NCBI GenBank assembly: GCA_035571835.1
Contig: DATNBU010000039.1
Location: 248,001-312,000 of the forward strand
From: Candidatus Limnocylindrales bacterium
GTDB lineage: Bacteria; Desulfobacterota; Binatia; UBA1149; CAITLU01
Direction: 5' to 3'
Length of the DNA stretch: 64,000 bases
Shown: in pieces, positions 34,681 to 43,237 of the stretch
Layout: every line of letters starts with the position of its first letter
How positions within the stretch are numbered: the stretch's first letter is position 1
Translations under genes and position numbers: made by a program
The notes under the pieces: model-generated
What the model was told of the DNA's origin: nothing
Seen by the model: the letters and a program-made list of their open reading frames with translations, nothing else
Database searches by the model: none

Positions 34681-35751
34681 TCAGGACCCGGTCAGCTTTT
34701 TCGCGATGCTCAGGCCGATCACGTGACCCTGAAAACGATCGTCGGCGGTGAACTCGTAGTCGTAATGGAAGTTGAGCGCCGCTCCCCACGGCACGTCGGC
34801 CAGACCGACCTGAAAGCCGGCGGCATGGACGTTGTCTTCGGCGTCGCCTCGCACGTCCGAGCCGCTGTCCTCGCTGACCTGGAACTGGTCGTAGCCGCCG
34901 ACTCCAACCTCGACCAGCAGCGTGTTGTCCTTCTTCAAGGGAAGATACTGGCTGACTCCCCAGTTGATCGTCATCACATCACCGGCAGTAAGGTCGAAGT
35001 CCTGCTTGTTTTCATTGATCTCGTACGTGCCCGCGAGATTGAGCGACATGCGCTTGTCGGCCCACGGATACCACGCACCGGCGACCTGGAACTGATGCGT
35101 CCAGTATCCGTAACCGATGTTGTCCGGAGACTCGACGCGAACCGTGCTGCCGTCCGGACGATCGACCGGCCGGGTATTGTACTGGCCGGTCGGCGCGTAG
35201 AAGCCGTATCCGAGCGATGCGCCGATGTGCGGCACGTCCCAGCCGAGCCATAGCGGCTGGATCATCATGTCGGCAACTCCGAAACTGGAGTTGCTCGCGC
35301 TTCGGCCGAGCACGCTTTCATTGCCGAGCTGGGCATTGAGTCCGACGTTGGCGAACGAAGGAGCAACGAACGCGCCGAATCGCGCGCCGAGCAACTTCCA
35401 GTCGGACACCCACATCATGACCGGCATCAGCGCATACATGTCGATGTCCACATCGACGGCAACGTCGAGGCCGGGGCCGTGGCCGGAGCCGACGTTCACC
35501 GAGCGGATCCTGTCTCCGTCGCGGTCGTTCACGCGATCGGCCTTGTAGACGTAGTTGTACAGCGCGCCGTACGTTCCCGGGTCGGCCGGCATGACCAGGT
35601 CGCGGATGCTCAGCACGCCCGGATTGTAATGGGCGATCTCTGCATTCGCCGCGCTTGCCGCCAGTCCCGTTGCCAGCCCCGACACAAAAATCGACGCTGC
35701 CATGAGCCGCATCGCGCCGCCGGCTTCGCCGTTCTTCCCGGATCGTTTCAT
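34681..35751 (-). CDS. MetA-pathway-type outer-membrane transporter
   Basis: Beta-barrel protein of 356 residues similar to the PF13557 phenol-degradation MetA family. The ATG at 35751 has GGGGGA seven nt upstream; the signal ends near ASAANA. The barrel strands show alternating hydrophobic residues. Family features are the start IAHYNPGVLSIRDLVMPADPGTY, the middle WLGWDVPHIGASLGYGFYAPTGQY and the end GLSIAKKLTGS. Members are thought to take up aromatic or other hydrophobic compounds through the outer membrane. It faces away from the phosphotransferase gene, with 271 nt between them. Confidence 0.85.
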   Translation of the reverse strand: MKRSGKNGEAGGAMRLMAASIFVSGLATGLAASAANAEIAHYNPGVLSIRDLVMPADPGTYGALYNYVYKADRVNDRDGDRIRSVNVGSGHGPGLDVAVDVDIDMYALMPVMMWVSDWKLLGARFGAFVAPSFANVGLNAQLGNESVLGRSASNSSFGVADMMIQPLWLGWDVPHIGASLGYGFYAPTGQYNTRPVDRPDGSTVRVESPDNIGYGYWTHQFQVAGAWYPWADKRMSLNLAGTYEINENKQDFDLTAGDVMTINWGVSQYLPLKKDNTLLVEVGVGGYDQFQVSEDSGSDVRGDAEDNVHAAGFQVGLADVPWGAALNFHYDYEFTADDRFQGHVIGLSIAKKLTGS

Positions 35752-36022
35752 GCTCGTCCCCCTTTTCGGCGAGTATATGCGGACCGGCGTCAACCTTCGC
35801 AGCGGACGCGACGGGCAGCCGTGCGATGCGCACGTCCGTCGCGCCTTTCGGCTCGTGAACCAGCGATGGTGCGTTCGCCATCATCACGATTCCTTCAACT
35901 GGCAACGTGAATCCGCTCCGGTTAGGGTCCGCGCCTCGCCGGGCCACGGCGCGCGATCCGACCGGGCAATAAACCCGCGCCGGAGCGACGAACCCGGTCA
36001 GGCCGCAAGAGGATCCACGATC

Positions 36023-37051
36023 GTGAAAGGCATCGACGAACCGAAGGTGACCGACTGGCTGCTCGCGCACTGCGAAGGACTCGCAGCGCCGCTCGAGTTC
36101 GAGCCGATCACCGGCGGCCATTCGAACCTCACGTACAAGGTAGCCGACGCAACCGGCCGCAAGCTGGTGCTTCGCCGTCCTCCGCTCGGCGCGGTGCTCG
36201 CAACCGCACACGACATGGGCCGCGAGCATCGCATCATTCGCGCGGTCGCGGCGACCAGCGTTCCGGTCCCTCCGGCCCTCGGGCTGTGCACCGACGAGAG
36301 CGTCAACGGCGCGCCGTTCTACGTGATGGGCTTCGTCGAAGGCGCGGTGCTCGACACGCCGGCAATGGTGCGACAGACGGTCGTCGATATGCCAGCGCGG
36401 CAGCGCCTCAGCCAGTCGGTTCTCGACGCGCTGGTTGCGCTGCACACGACTTCGCCCGAATCGATCGGACTCGGCGACCTCGGCCGCAAGGAAGCCTATC
36501 TCGACCGCCAGCTGACGCGCTGGCGGACGCAGTGGGAGAAATCGAAGACGCGCGAGCTCGCGTCGATGGAAGAAACCTACCAGCTGCTGCTCGCGGCCAA
36601 GCCCGAGCAGAAATACACCGGCATCGTTCACGGCGACTACCGCCTGGGCAACATGCTCGCGACTTCTGATGGCCGCGTGGCGGCGGTGCTCGACTGGGAG
36701 CTGTGCACGCTCGGTGACACGATGGCCGACCTCGGCTACCTCATGAACAACTGGGCCGATGCGGGCGAAGAAGGTCCGAGCCAGGCGGTCGCGATGCCGA
36801 CGTCGACCGGCGGATTCCTGAGCCGCGCGCAGTTCCTGGCGGCGTATACGGAAAAGAGCGGACGCAGCACCGACGGCGTCGAGTACTACCGCGCGTTCCA
36901 GTGGTGGCGTCTGGCGGCCATCGTCGAAGGAGTGCTCGCGCGCTACATGAAAGGCGTCATGGGCGAGTCGGCGGTCGGGGTCGATGTCTTTCGCGCGCAG
37001 GTCGAACAGATGGCCGAAGCTGCGCTCACGATGATTCGGGGAATTGCATGA
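36023..37051 (+). CDS. Phosphotransferase-family protein (ACAD10/11-type kinase-like)
   Basis: Kinase-fold protein of 342 residues of the APH/choline kinase superfamily. The GTG start has AAGAGGA nine nt upstream. The Gly-rich start is ITGGHSNLTYKV, the catalytic loop HGDYRLGNML and the metal-binding DWELCTLGD. This subgroup is homologous to the N-terminal domain of ACAD10/11, which phosphorylates 4-hydroxyacyl-CoAs before elimination by the linked acyl-CoA dehydrogenase. The acyl-CoA dehydrogenase at 19.9 kb is a plausible partner although not adjacent. It overlaps the next gene by ATGA. Confidence 0.9.
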   Translation: MKGIDEPKVTDWLLAHCEGLAAPLEFEPITGGHSNLTYKVADATGRKLVLRRPPLGAVLATAHDMGREHRIIRAVAATSVPVPPALGLCTDESVNGAPFYVMGFVEGAVLDTPAMVRQTVVDMPARQRLSQSVLDALVALHTTSPESIGLGDLGRKEAYLDRQLTRWRTQWEKSKTRELASMEETYQLLLAAKPEQKYTGIVHGDYRLGNMLATSDGRVAAVLDWELCTLGDTMADLGYLMNNWADAGEEGPSQAVAMPTSTGGFLSRAQFLAAYTEKSGRSTDGVEYYRAFQWWRLAAIVEGVLARYMKGVMGESAVGVDVFRAQVEQMAEAALTMIRGIA

Positions 37052-37698
37052 ACACGCACGTTCGTTTTCTCACGCCAACTCAACTGCCGAACGCCCGCCT
37101 CGCGGCGCGCTTCTTCAACGCTGGCCTCGCGGCGCGCTTCTTCGACGCCGGCGTCGCGGCGCGCTTCCTCAACGCCGGCCTCGCGGCCGGTTTGCTGGCG
37201 ACCGTGATCGCATCGGGCTGCAGCACGATGGGAACAGGCGGACGGCCGGCCGCGCCGCTGACGATCAAGCACGATGAACCGACGATCATCGAGTGCATGT
37301 CCGAGCGCACCGACAGCGGCGGCCTTCGCCTGATCGGCAAGCTCGACCCGGGCATCTATCCGATCACACGGGCGACGCTCGAATACCGCACCGCCGGTCC
37401 GTCGGATGCGCCGCCGACCGTGCCGGCACCGTCCGGCGGCCTTGCACTGGCGAGTCCGCGTTCGGAAAAAGTCGCGTATCGCAAAGGCGCCGACGAGATC
37501 GTCTTCAACGTCGAGGGCGATGCGGCAAGAAGTCTGCGCGGCAAAGTGTTGTGGTATCGCTGGATCCTCGAATACGGCAGCTCGAGCAACGCAACCGACG
37601 TGTATCGTACGAGCCTCGAGGAAGCCGGCGTCCCGCGCTCCGCAACGACACCGGGACCGGACAGCTCAGTCGCCCTTCCTTCCGGCCGCCGGCGCTGA
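37048..37698 (+). CDS. Lipoprotein of unknown function with a repeat-expanded signal region
   Basis: Protein of 216 residues, co-translated with the phosphotransferase through an ATGA overlap. The lipobox VIASGC lies unusually far in, with the Cys near residue 58, because four copies of a 9-residue unit (AGLAARFFN) precede it and lengthen the signal region. The mature part has a beta-type domain with KHDEPTIIECMSERTDSGG, LDPGIYPITRATLEYRT and KVLWYRWILEYGSS and no known family. The 3' end overlaps the end of the convergent sulfotransferase gene by 33 bp. The real start may be inside the repeats, but no better one is seen. Confidence 0.7.
   Translation: MNTHVRFLTPTQLPNARLAARFFNAGLAARFFDAGVAARFLNAGLAAGLLATVIASGCSTMGTGGRPAAPLTIKHDEPTIIECMSERTDSGGLRLIGKLDPGIYPITRATLEYRTAGPSDAPPTVPAPSGGLALASPRSEKVAYRKGADEIVFNVEGDAARSLRGKVLWYRWILEYGSSSNATDVYRTSLEEAGVPRSATTPGPDSSVALPSGRRR
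37093..37200 (+). repeat. 27-bp in-frame tandem repeat in a lipoprotein signal
   Basis: Four units of 27 bp starting at 37093, 37120, 37147 and 37174. The first three differ by a few bases; the fourth diverges at its end. Each encodes nine residues, ARLAARFFN, AGLAARFFD, AGVAARFLN and AGLAAGLLA. Confidence 0.85.
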
Positions 37699-38268
37699 GT
37701 ATCTCTGACGCCACAGCGACGCATCGACGGCCGACGCCATCGCAGGCCGGTCGAGGCCGCCGCCGAGAAAATCGTCGAGAACGGATGCGGCGCGCACAGG
37801 ATCGCCGAGCACGTCGGCGTGCGTGATCCTGAGCAGGCGTACATCGGTCCGCTCGCGCATGCGCCCCAGCACCGAGTCGACGTGGCGCCGGAACATCTCC
37901 GCCATCTGGTCGTCCGGAACGCGGTCGGTCGGCTCCCCGCGTCGCTCGAGCATGCGGCGCTGCGATGCCAGCACCTCGCGGATCTCACGATCGAGAAACA
38001 CGATGCGGTACTCGTATCCGGCCGGCAGTTTCCCGAGCAGGGCCGAGATGACTTTGACCGCACGGCCGCCGGCACGATGCAGCCAGTCGCCGCCGTCGGG
38101 CAGCAGCTTGACGCTCTCCAGCTCGTAGTACCCGAGCGGATTGTCTTCGTCGGCTCCGCGCTCGCGGTCGGTGAGCGCAGGCACTCCGCCGGCCTCGAGC
38201 ATGCGCATCAGCATCGACGTCCCCGAGCGAGGAAGTCCGGAGACGATCGTGATGAAATCCCGATGCAC
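37666..38268 (-). CDS. Small sulfotransferase-family protein
   Basis: Protein of 200 residues with the 5'-PSB type P-loop SGLPRSGTSMLMRML at the N-terminus and RIVFLDREIREVLASQRRM as the 3'-phosphate-binding region, seen in PAPS sulfotransferases. It is shorter than typical enzymes (about 260-300), as is usual for the 'sulfotransferase family' proteins of small size. The GTG start is preceded by AGGAG. It is transcribed towards, and overlaps the 3' end of, the lipoprotein gene. The acceptor is unknown. The gene may also be a minimal P-loop protein without transferase activity. Confidence 0.8.
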   Translation of the reverse strand: MHRDFITIVSGLPRSGTSMLMRMLEAGGVPALTDRERGADEDNPLGYYELESVKLLPDGGDWLHRAGGRAVKVISALLGKLPAGYEYRIVFLDREIREVLASQRRMLERRGEPTDRVPDDQMAEMFRRHVDSVLGRMRERTDVRLLRITHADVLGDPVRAASVLDDFLGGGLDRPAMASAVDASLWRQRYSAPAAGRKGD

Positions 38269-38450
38269 GGCTCCTGCTAGCGCGCGTCGCCGCGAGATCC
38301 AAGCGCAATGCTGCGCTGCGCCTCGCGGTATCCCGCCCGCGCAATTTCCGAATGGAGCGCACTTCGACTAAGGGTCGCCATCCCAGTGCGCGATGCGCCG
38401 CGCATCGATGATCGGCGAATACCGGGACGGTTGCAGTTTAATTGAACAGG

Positions 38451-39335
38451 ATGCATCGGCCGCTGACTCCATACGAGGTCAAGGAGCGCCTGCGATACTG
38501 CGAGATCGCCAGCGAACGGCTGACGCTCGACCGCTTTCCCGATTTCTTCATCGTCGGCCCGCAGCGAACCGGCACCACGTGGCTGCACGCGGTCCTCGGC
38601 GAGCATCCGGAAGTCTTCCTTACCGAACCGAAGGAGCTGTTCTTCTTCAGCCGCCTGAAGGACCGCAGCAGCGCCCGCTTCGAATCGGCCGAGCTCGACT
38701 GGTACCTCGCGCACTTTCACGATCCGTGGCCGCGCTGGATCCGGCGCCAGGTCGTCTCGCTCACGCGTCGCGGCCGGCCATACCGTCCGAAGGTCCGCGG
38801 CGAAGCGACGGCAAGCTATGCCGCGATGGATCGCGACCTGATCGAAGAGATCCACACGCTGCGGCCGGACGCGAAGATCCTGATGATGGTGCGCCATCCG
38901 GTCGACCGTGCCTGGTCGCACGCCAACAAGGACCTCGTCCGCAATCCCGGCCGAAGCCGCTCGGACGTTCCGGACGATGCGTGGAAAGCGTTCTTCCGCG
39001 ATCCGTATCAGATCCGCTGCGCGCGCTACGAGGAGAACCTCGCCAACTGGCGTTCGGTCTTTCCGTCGACGCAGGTCTTCGTCGGAACCTTTGAGCAGGT
39101 CGAAGAGAACCCCGAGCGGCTTCTCGGACGCGTGGCGCGCTTCCTCGGCGTTTCCGACGACCCGCGGCACGTCGATCCCGGGCTTCTCCGCAGCGTCGTC
39201 AATCCGACCACAGGCACTGGCATACCCGCAGAATACCGGACGTTCCTCGAATCCCTGCTGAGCGAAGAGATCGACGGCTGGAAGCGCGTGAAAGCGGCGG
39301 CCGAGGACGCACCGGAAATCGCATTCGCCCCGTAA
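38451..39335 (+). CDS. Sulfotransferase
   Basis: PAPS-dependent sulfotransferase of 294 residues. The 5'-phosphosulfate-binding loop is FFIVGPQRTGTTWLHAVL, the acceptor/base region starts with FLTEPKELFFFSR and the 3'-phosphate motif is KILMMVRHPVDRAWSHANKD. RFLGVSDDP and later WKRVKAAAED complete the C-terminus. This pattern fits heparan-sulfate-type and bacterial Stf-like enzymes that sulfate sugars, lipids or small metabolites. ATG 38451 is used; a TTG three codons earlier is possible. Two sulfotransferases lie on either side of a 182-bp gap and are divergent, so they may share regulation. Confidence 0.9.
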   Translation: MHRPLTPYEVKERLRYCEIASERLTLDRFPDFFIVGPQRTGTTWLHAVLGEHPEVFLTEPKELFFFSRLKDRSSARFESAELDWYLAHFHDPWPRWIRRQVVSLTRRGRPYRPKVRGEATASYAAMDRDLIEEIHTLRPDAKILMMVRHPVDRAWSHANKDLVRNPGRSRSDVPDDAWKAFFRDPYQIRCARYEENLANWRSVFPSTQVFVGTFEQVEENPERLLGRVARFLGVSDDPRHVDPGLLRSVVNPTTGTGIPAEYRTFLESLLSEEIDGWKRVKAAAEDAPEIAFAP

Positions 39336-39376
39336 GGTCGCGACGCCGGACGATCCTGATTCATTCGGCCGGACAC

Positions 39377-39430
39377 CGGCTCGTGTCGCCGGCTCGTGTC
39401 GCCCGGCTCGTGTCGCCCGGCTCGTGTCGA
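39377..39430. repeat. Short tandem repeat CCGGCTCGTGTCG
   Basis: Four consecutive units (13, 13, 14 and 14 bp) with one extra C in the last two. It begins some 40 bp after the sulfotransferase stop. Non-coding as far as can be seen. Confidence 0.85.
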
Positions 39431-39470
39431 TGCCGCTACTGGCGATGGATTTGTTGTGCGATGGGCAGCA

Positions 39471-39571
39471 CGGCCAGCGCGGCTGTGTCCCTGCTGCACG
39501 AACATTCCGCGGGGAATGTTGCGGCCAGCGCGGCTATGTCTCTGCTGCACGAACATTCCCCGGGGAATGTG
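39471..39571. repeat. 51-bp direct repeat carrying a palindrome
   Basis: Two tandem copies beginning CGGCCAGCGCGGCT at 39471 and 39522. Each contains a palindrome: AACATTCCGCGGGGAATGTT at 39501-39520 (mismatched centre) and the perfect ACATTCCCCGGGGAATGT at 39553-39570. Confidence 0.85.
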
Positions 39572-39641
39572 ACCCAGGTTTCGTGTGATGCATCAGCGTT
39601 CAGAGTGATCGGCGTCTTGAGCACCTGCACCGGGGTAAGCG

Positions 39642-40376
39642 ATGGCGACGGATACGAGTGGCGCCAGTGATCGGCTGGCTTCCGCCAACGGCGAGGTTCT
39701 CGGCGCCGCGATCGCTCCACGGTCAGCGGAGCCGAAGCCGATCGTTCCGCTCAGCCCGCGTCGTTACAAGATCGAGATCACCGTAGACGAAGAAACGCAC
39801 GACAAGCTTCGATCGCTGCAGGATCTGCTCGGCCGCTCGGTGACCGGGCGCGATGCGGCCGCGATCATCAGTCGTGCGATCGACGTGCTGCTTGTCCGGA
39901 CACTCGCGCGCAAGGCAGGCTGCACTGATCGACCGAAGTCGACGATGCCGACGATGCCCGCGAAAGAAAAATGCTACGATCGACCAACGACGTCGACGAA
40001 CGCGCAATGCATCGGTCGGTCGGACTCCGTGGCGCCCGCGGCAGAGAGAGCCGCTTCGAATCAAGCACAGCGATGACGGACCATCCCGGCAGTCGTACGG
40101 CGCGAGGTATGGCGACGCGATTCGGGACGTTGCTGCTACGTGGACGGTCGAGGACGTCGCTGCCGCGAGACCAGCAACATCGAATTCCACCACAGAGCTC
40201 CCTTCGCCATGGGCGGACCTCCTACGCCCGAGAACATCGAGCTGCGCTGCGCGTCGCACAACCAGTATCAGGCGGACCTCGACTTCGGCCGCGCATTCAT
40301 GGATGCGAGGCGCGGCAATCTCACCGATGCGCGAACATTCCCCGGGGAATGTCGAGGGATGGCGGCCGCGCCGTGA
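39642..40376 (+). pseudogene. Broken HNH endonuclease gene (C-terminal half, in-frame TGA)
   Basis: A continuous frame interrupted once by TGA at 40074-40076. Before the stop it reads PRRYKIEITVDEETHDKL, RSLQDLLGRSV and AAIISRAIDVLLVRTLARKAG, the spacer region of the HNH proteins common in deltaproteobacteria. After the stop it reads IPAVVRREVWRRDSGRCC, YVDGRGRRCRETSNIEFHHR, then PPTPENIELRCASHNQYQ, the entire HNH nuclease motif. The N-terminal 200 or so residues typical of the family are missing. So the gene is truncated at its 5' side and has one nonsense change, which fits a decaying gene. The end of the frame runs through a third ACATTCCCCGGGGAATGT palindrome. Confidence 0.82.
40335..40352. 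repeat. 18-bp perfect palindrome (third copy)
   Basis: ACATTCCCCGGGGAATGT, identical to the copy at 39553-39570, here inside the 3' end of the HNH pseudogene. The three copies therefore bracket the remnant. Confidence 0.85.
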
Positions 40377-40658
40377 AGACGTCGTCGATGTTCGGATCTT
40401 GTCGATGTGGACGGTCTTGGTAGCAATAGCGCACGCGAATTCCTCGGGCGTTCGCGGTGCCGTTGAGCGAGTCGTCGCTGGAAGTGAAGTGGTGATTCCA
40501 CCTGGTGCTGCACGCCCTCTCTCTTCCGGAACGGGCGCGGCCGATTTGCTCCTTTGCCTTGAATGGCCGAAACGGGCCGGGATGTGCCAGACGACGCCGG
40601 GAATCGGAAGCACCGCCAGCAATCCCGGCAATCACAGCGATTTCAGAAGGGAACACCG

Positions 40659-41777
40659 ATGACCACCACGGCAAACGATGCATTTCTCGTTGGACGCAAG
40701 GATTTTCACGCAACCCGCTGGTCGGAGCTGCCGGCGCCCGCAACCGTGGAGCTCGCTCGCGGTCAGGCGGTTCTCTCGGTCGATGCGTTCGCGTTCACCG
40801 CCAACAACGTCACGTACGCCGTGTTCGGCGAGATGATGAATTACTGGAGCTTCTTTCCCGCGCCCGAGGGCTGGGGAACCGTGCCGGTGTGGGGATTTGC
40901 CACCGTGGCACGCAGCAATCATCCCGATCTTCCGGCGGGCGAGCGCATCTACGGATACCTGCCGATGTCGACGTACTTCGTCGCGACCGTGGACCGTGTC
41001 ACGCCGGCCGGATTCTCCGAAGTCTCGCCTCACCGCCTCGATCTGCCGGCGATCTACAACCAGTACTCACGCACGCGCGGCGACGCCGCATACGACGCAA
41101 GGCACGAAGCCGAGCAGATGCTGTTCCGCCCGCTGTTCCTGACCGGATTTCTGATCGACGACTTCCTCGCGTCGGAAAACTTCTTCGGCGCGCGCTCGGT
41201 CGTGTTGTCGAGCGCGTCGAGCAAGACGTCGATCGGTCTTGCGTTCTGCCTGTCGCGGCGCGGACGCGATGCGTGCGAAGTCGTCGGGCTCACGTCGCGT
41301 GCGAACAAGGAGTTCGTCGAGAGCCTCGGCTGCTATCACCGCGTCGTCGCATACGACGAGATTTCGAGCCTCCCGTCGGACGTGCCGACCGTCTTCGTCG
41401 ACATGGCCGGCGACGGCCGTGTGACGACTTCGGTGCACGAGCATTTCCGGGACGCGCTCCGCTACAGCTGCAGCGTCGGCGGTACGCACTGGGATCACCT
41501 CGCATTCGGAATGAGCTTCCCCGGGCCGGCACCGGTGCTGTTCTTTGCACCCGATCATGCCGCGCGGCGCCTTGCGGACTGGGGTCCGGCCGGCCTTCAG
41601 GAGCGCACCGGCGCAGCATGGTCCTCGTTCGTCGGTCGCGTGAGCAGCTGGATCCAGCCCGAGCACCGCTCGGGAAAATCGGCGATCGAAAGCGTCTATC
41701 TCGATACGCTCGATGGGCGCGCCGATCCGAAGCTCGGATACATCCTTTCGTTCAGCGGCGACGCGAAGGGCGCGTGA
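40659..41777 (+). CDS. DUF2855 protein
   Basis: Protein of 372 residues. The ATG at 40659 has AGAAGGGA six to seven nt upstream. It matches DUF2855, a family related to medium-chain dehydrogenase/reductase or quinone oxidoreductase folds: an N-terminal GroES-like part with AFAFTANNVTYAVFGEMMNYW, then FLIDDFLASENFFGARSVVLSSASSKTSIGLA, a Rossmann-type segment with SSASSKT. No catalytic Zn ligands of alcohol dehydrogenases are seen. The substrate is unknown. It overlaps the amidase gene by one nt (TGATG), so a joint pathway is likely. Confidence 0.9.
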   Translation: MTTTANDAFLVGRKDFHATRWSELPAPATVELARGQAVLSVDAFAFTANNVTYAVFGEMMNYWSFFPAPEGWGTVPVWGFATVARSNHPDLPAGERIYGYLPMSTYFVATVDRVTPAGFSEVSPHRLDLPAIYNQYSRTRGDAAYDARHEAEQMLFRPLFLTGFLIDDFLASENFFGARSVVLSSASSKTSIGLAFCLSRRGRDACEVVGLTSRANKEFVESLGCYHRVVAYDEISSLPSDVPTVFVDMAGDGRVTTSVHEHFRDALRYSCSVGGTHWDHLAFGMSFPGPAPVLFFAPDHAARRLADWGPAGLQERTGAAWSSFVGRVSSWIQPEHRSGKSAIESVYLDTLDGRADPKLGYILSFSGDAKGA

Positions 41778-43237
41778 TGGGCCCGGCGGCCGACACGCTC
41801 GCCGATCTCGACGCGACTGCCCAGGCCGAGCTCGTGCGGACGAGCGAAGCCACGCCGTCCGAGCTCGTCGAAGCGGCAATCGCACGCATCGAGCGGCTGA
41901 ATCCGCAGCTGAACGCGGTGATTCACCGGCTCTACGAGAAGGCCCGTGCCGCCGCTGCGTCGCCGGAGCTTCCCGACGGACCGTTTCGCGGCGTTCCGTT
42001 CCTCGTAAAAGACATCGTCTGCCACACGGCTGGAGATCCGTATCACTGCGGCATGCGCGTGCTGCGCGACATCGACTGGCACGAGCAGACCGACAGCTAT
42101 CTGGCCGCGCGTTTTCGCCGCGCCGGTTTCGTGTTCGTCGGCAAGACCAACACCCCCGAGCTCGCGTTCTCGCCGACGACCGAGCCGCTTGCGTACGGTC
42201 CGTCGCGAAATCCGTGGAACCCGGCGCTGTCGACCAGCGGCTCGAGCGGCGGCGCGGCAGCAGCGGTCGCATCGCGAATGGTCGCGGCCGCACACGGCAA
42301 CGACATGGGCGGCTCGATTCGCACGCCGGCCAGCGCGTGCGGCCTCGTCGGTCTCAAGCCCACGCGCGCACGCACGACGCTCGGACCCAATTTCGGCGAG
42401 TTCTGGTGGCAGACCACGCACGAGCACGTGCTTACGCGCACCGTGCGCGACACCGCGGGGATCCTCGATGCCACGCGCGGGCCGGCGCCCGGCGATCCGT
42501 ACACTGCACCGGCGCCCGAACGTCCCTACGCCGAAGAAGTCGGCCGCGATCCCGGGCGGCTTCGCATCGGGCTGCGCACCGAGCGGCCCGCGCTCTCCGG
42601 CTCGACGCATCCGGTCCACGCCGATTGCATTCGCGCGGTCGAATCCGCGGCGCGCGTGCTCGAAGGCCTCGGACATCACGTCGAGCCGGCGTCGCCGACG
42701 ACGCTCGATGCATCCGACGACGGCAGCCTGCTGACGGTGTTCTGCGCGTCGATCGCGCGCGAGATCGATCGCTGGTCGGAGCGCATCGGCCGCACCATCG
42801 GTCCGGACGAAGTGGAGCGGACGACGCAGATGGCCGTCGAGATGGGCCGCGCGACCAGCGCCACGCGCTACGTCGAGGCGACCGAAAGCCTTTCGCTGTA
42901 TTCGCGCGGGCTGGCCGCGTGGTGGGAAGACGGATGGGACGTGCTGCTGACGCCGACGGTGGCCGAGCCGCCGTGGCCGCTCGGCCCGCTCGGTCCGCAC
43001 GGCGGCGAAGCGATCGAAGTGATGGCGCGCTGGACGTCGATGAGTCCGTTCTGCATGTCGTTCAACGTGAGCGGACAGCCGGCGATTTCGCTGCCGCTTC
43101 ACTGGAACGACGAAGGCCTGCCGATCGGCGTGCAGGCGGTCGCCGCATACGGCCGCGAGGACGTCCTCCTGCGACTCGCATCGCAGCTCGAGCAGGCGAT
43201 GCCGTGGAAGGAGCGCAGGCCGCTGATTCACGCGTGA
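41777..43237 (+). CDS. Amidase (amidase signature family)
   Basis: Amidase of 486 residues with the Ser-cisSer-Lys triad: Lys in FLVKDIVCH, the Gly/Ser-rich block STSGSSGGAAAAVA and the nucleophile in NDMGGSIRTPAS, followed by GLVGLKPTRART. Late parts have LLTPTVAEPPWPLG, as in the family. It hydrolyses an amide bond; indole-3-acetamide hydrolase and fatty-acid amide hydrolase belong here, so the substrate is open. The start overlaps the DUF2855 stop, and its own stop overlaps the next GTG (GTGA), so DUF2855, amidase and the membrane protein form one translationally coupled unit. Confidence 0.93.
   Translation: MGPAADTLADLDATAQAELVRTSEATPSELVEAAIARIERLNPQLNAVIHRLYEKARAAAASPELPDGPFRGVPFLVKDIVCHTAGDPYHCGMRVLRDIDWHEQTDSYLAARFRRAGFVFVGKTNTPELAFSPTTEPLAYGPSRNPWNPALSTSGSSGGAAAAVASRMVAAAHGNDMGGSIRTPASACGLVGLKPTRARTTLGPNFGEFWWQTTHEHVLTRTVRDTAGILDATRGPAPGDPYTAPAPERPYAEEVGRDPGRLRIGLRTERPALSGSTHPVHADCIRAVESAARVLEGLGHHVEPASPTTLDASDDGSLLTVFCASIAREIDRWSERIGRTIGPDEVERTTQMAVEMGRATSATRYVEATESLSLYSRGLAAWWEDGWDVLLTPTVAEPPWPLGPLGPHGGEAIEVMARWTSMSPFCMSFNVSGQPAISLPLHWNDEGLPIGVQAVAAYGREDVLLRLASQLEQAMPWKERRPLIHA

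Larger units (their letters stand above)
39336..39641. other. 306-bp repeat-rich gap before the HNH remnant
   Basis: No intact gene. The gap holds four copies of a 13-14-bp repeat and a 51-bp direct repeat, each unit of which bears an ACATTCC...GGAATGT inverted repeat. The stretch 39572-39641 has stops in the frame of the HNH remnant and was perhaps part of the missing N-terminal half. Confidence 0.7.

Noticed and set aside
32646..34751. Long plus-strand open frame starting at the 33-bp repeat (MAAIRRRYD units)
   Set aside because: Its body is antisense to the SBBP gene, which has clear repeats and a dockerin-like end; only the short repeat is real sequence structure.
40074..40076. Selenocysteine or programmed read-through at the TGA in the HNH frame
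   Set aside because: The position is a linker before the HNH domain, not an active-site Cys, and the 5' half of the gene is also missing; a nonsense mutation is simpler.
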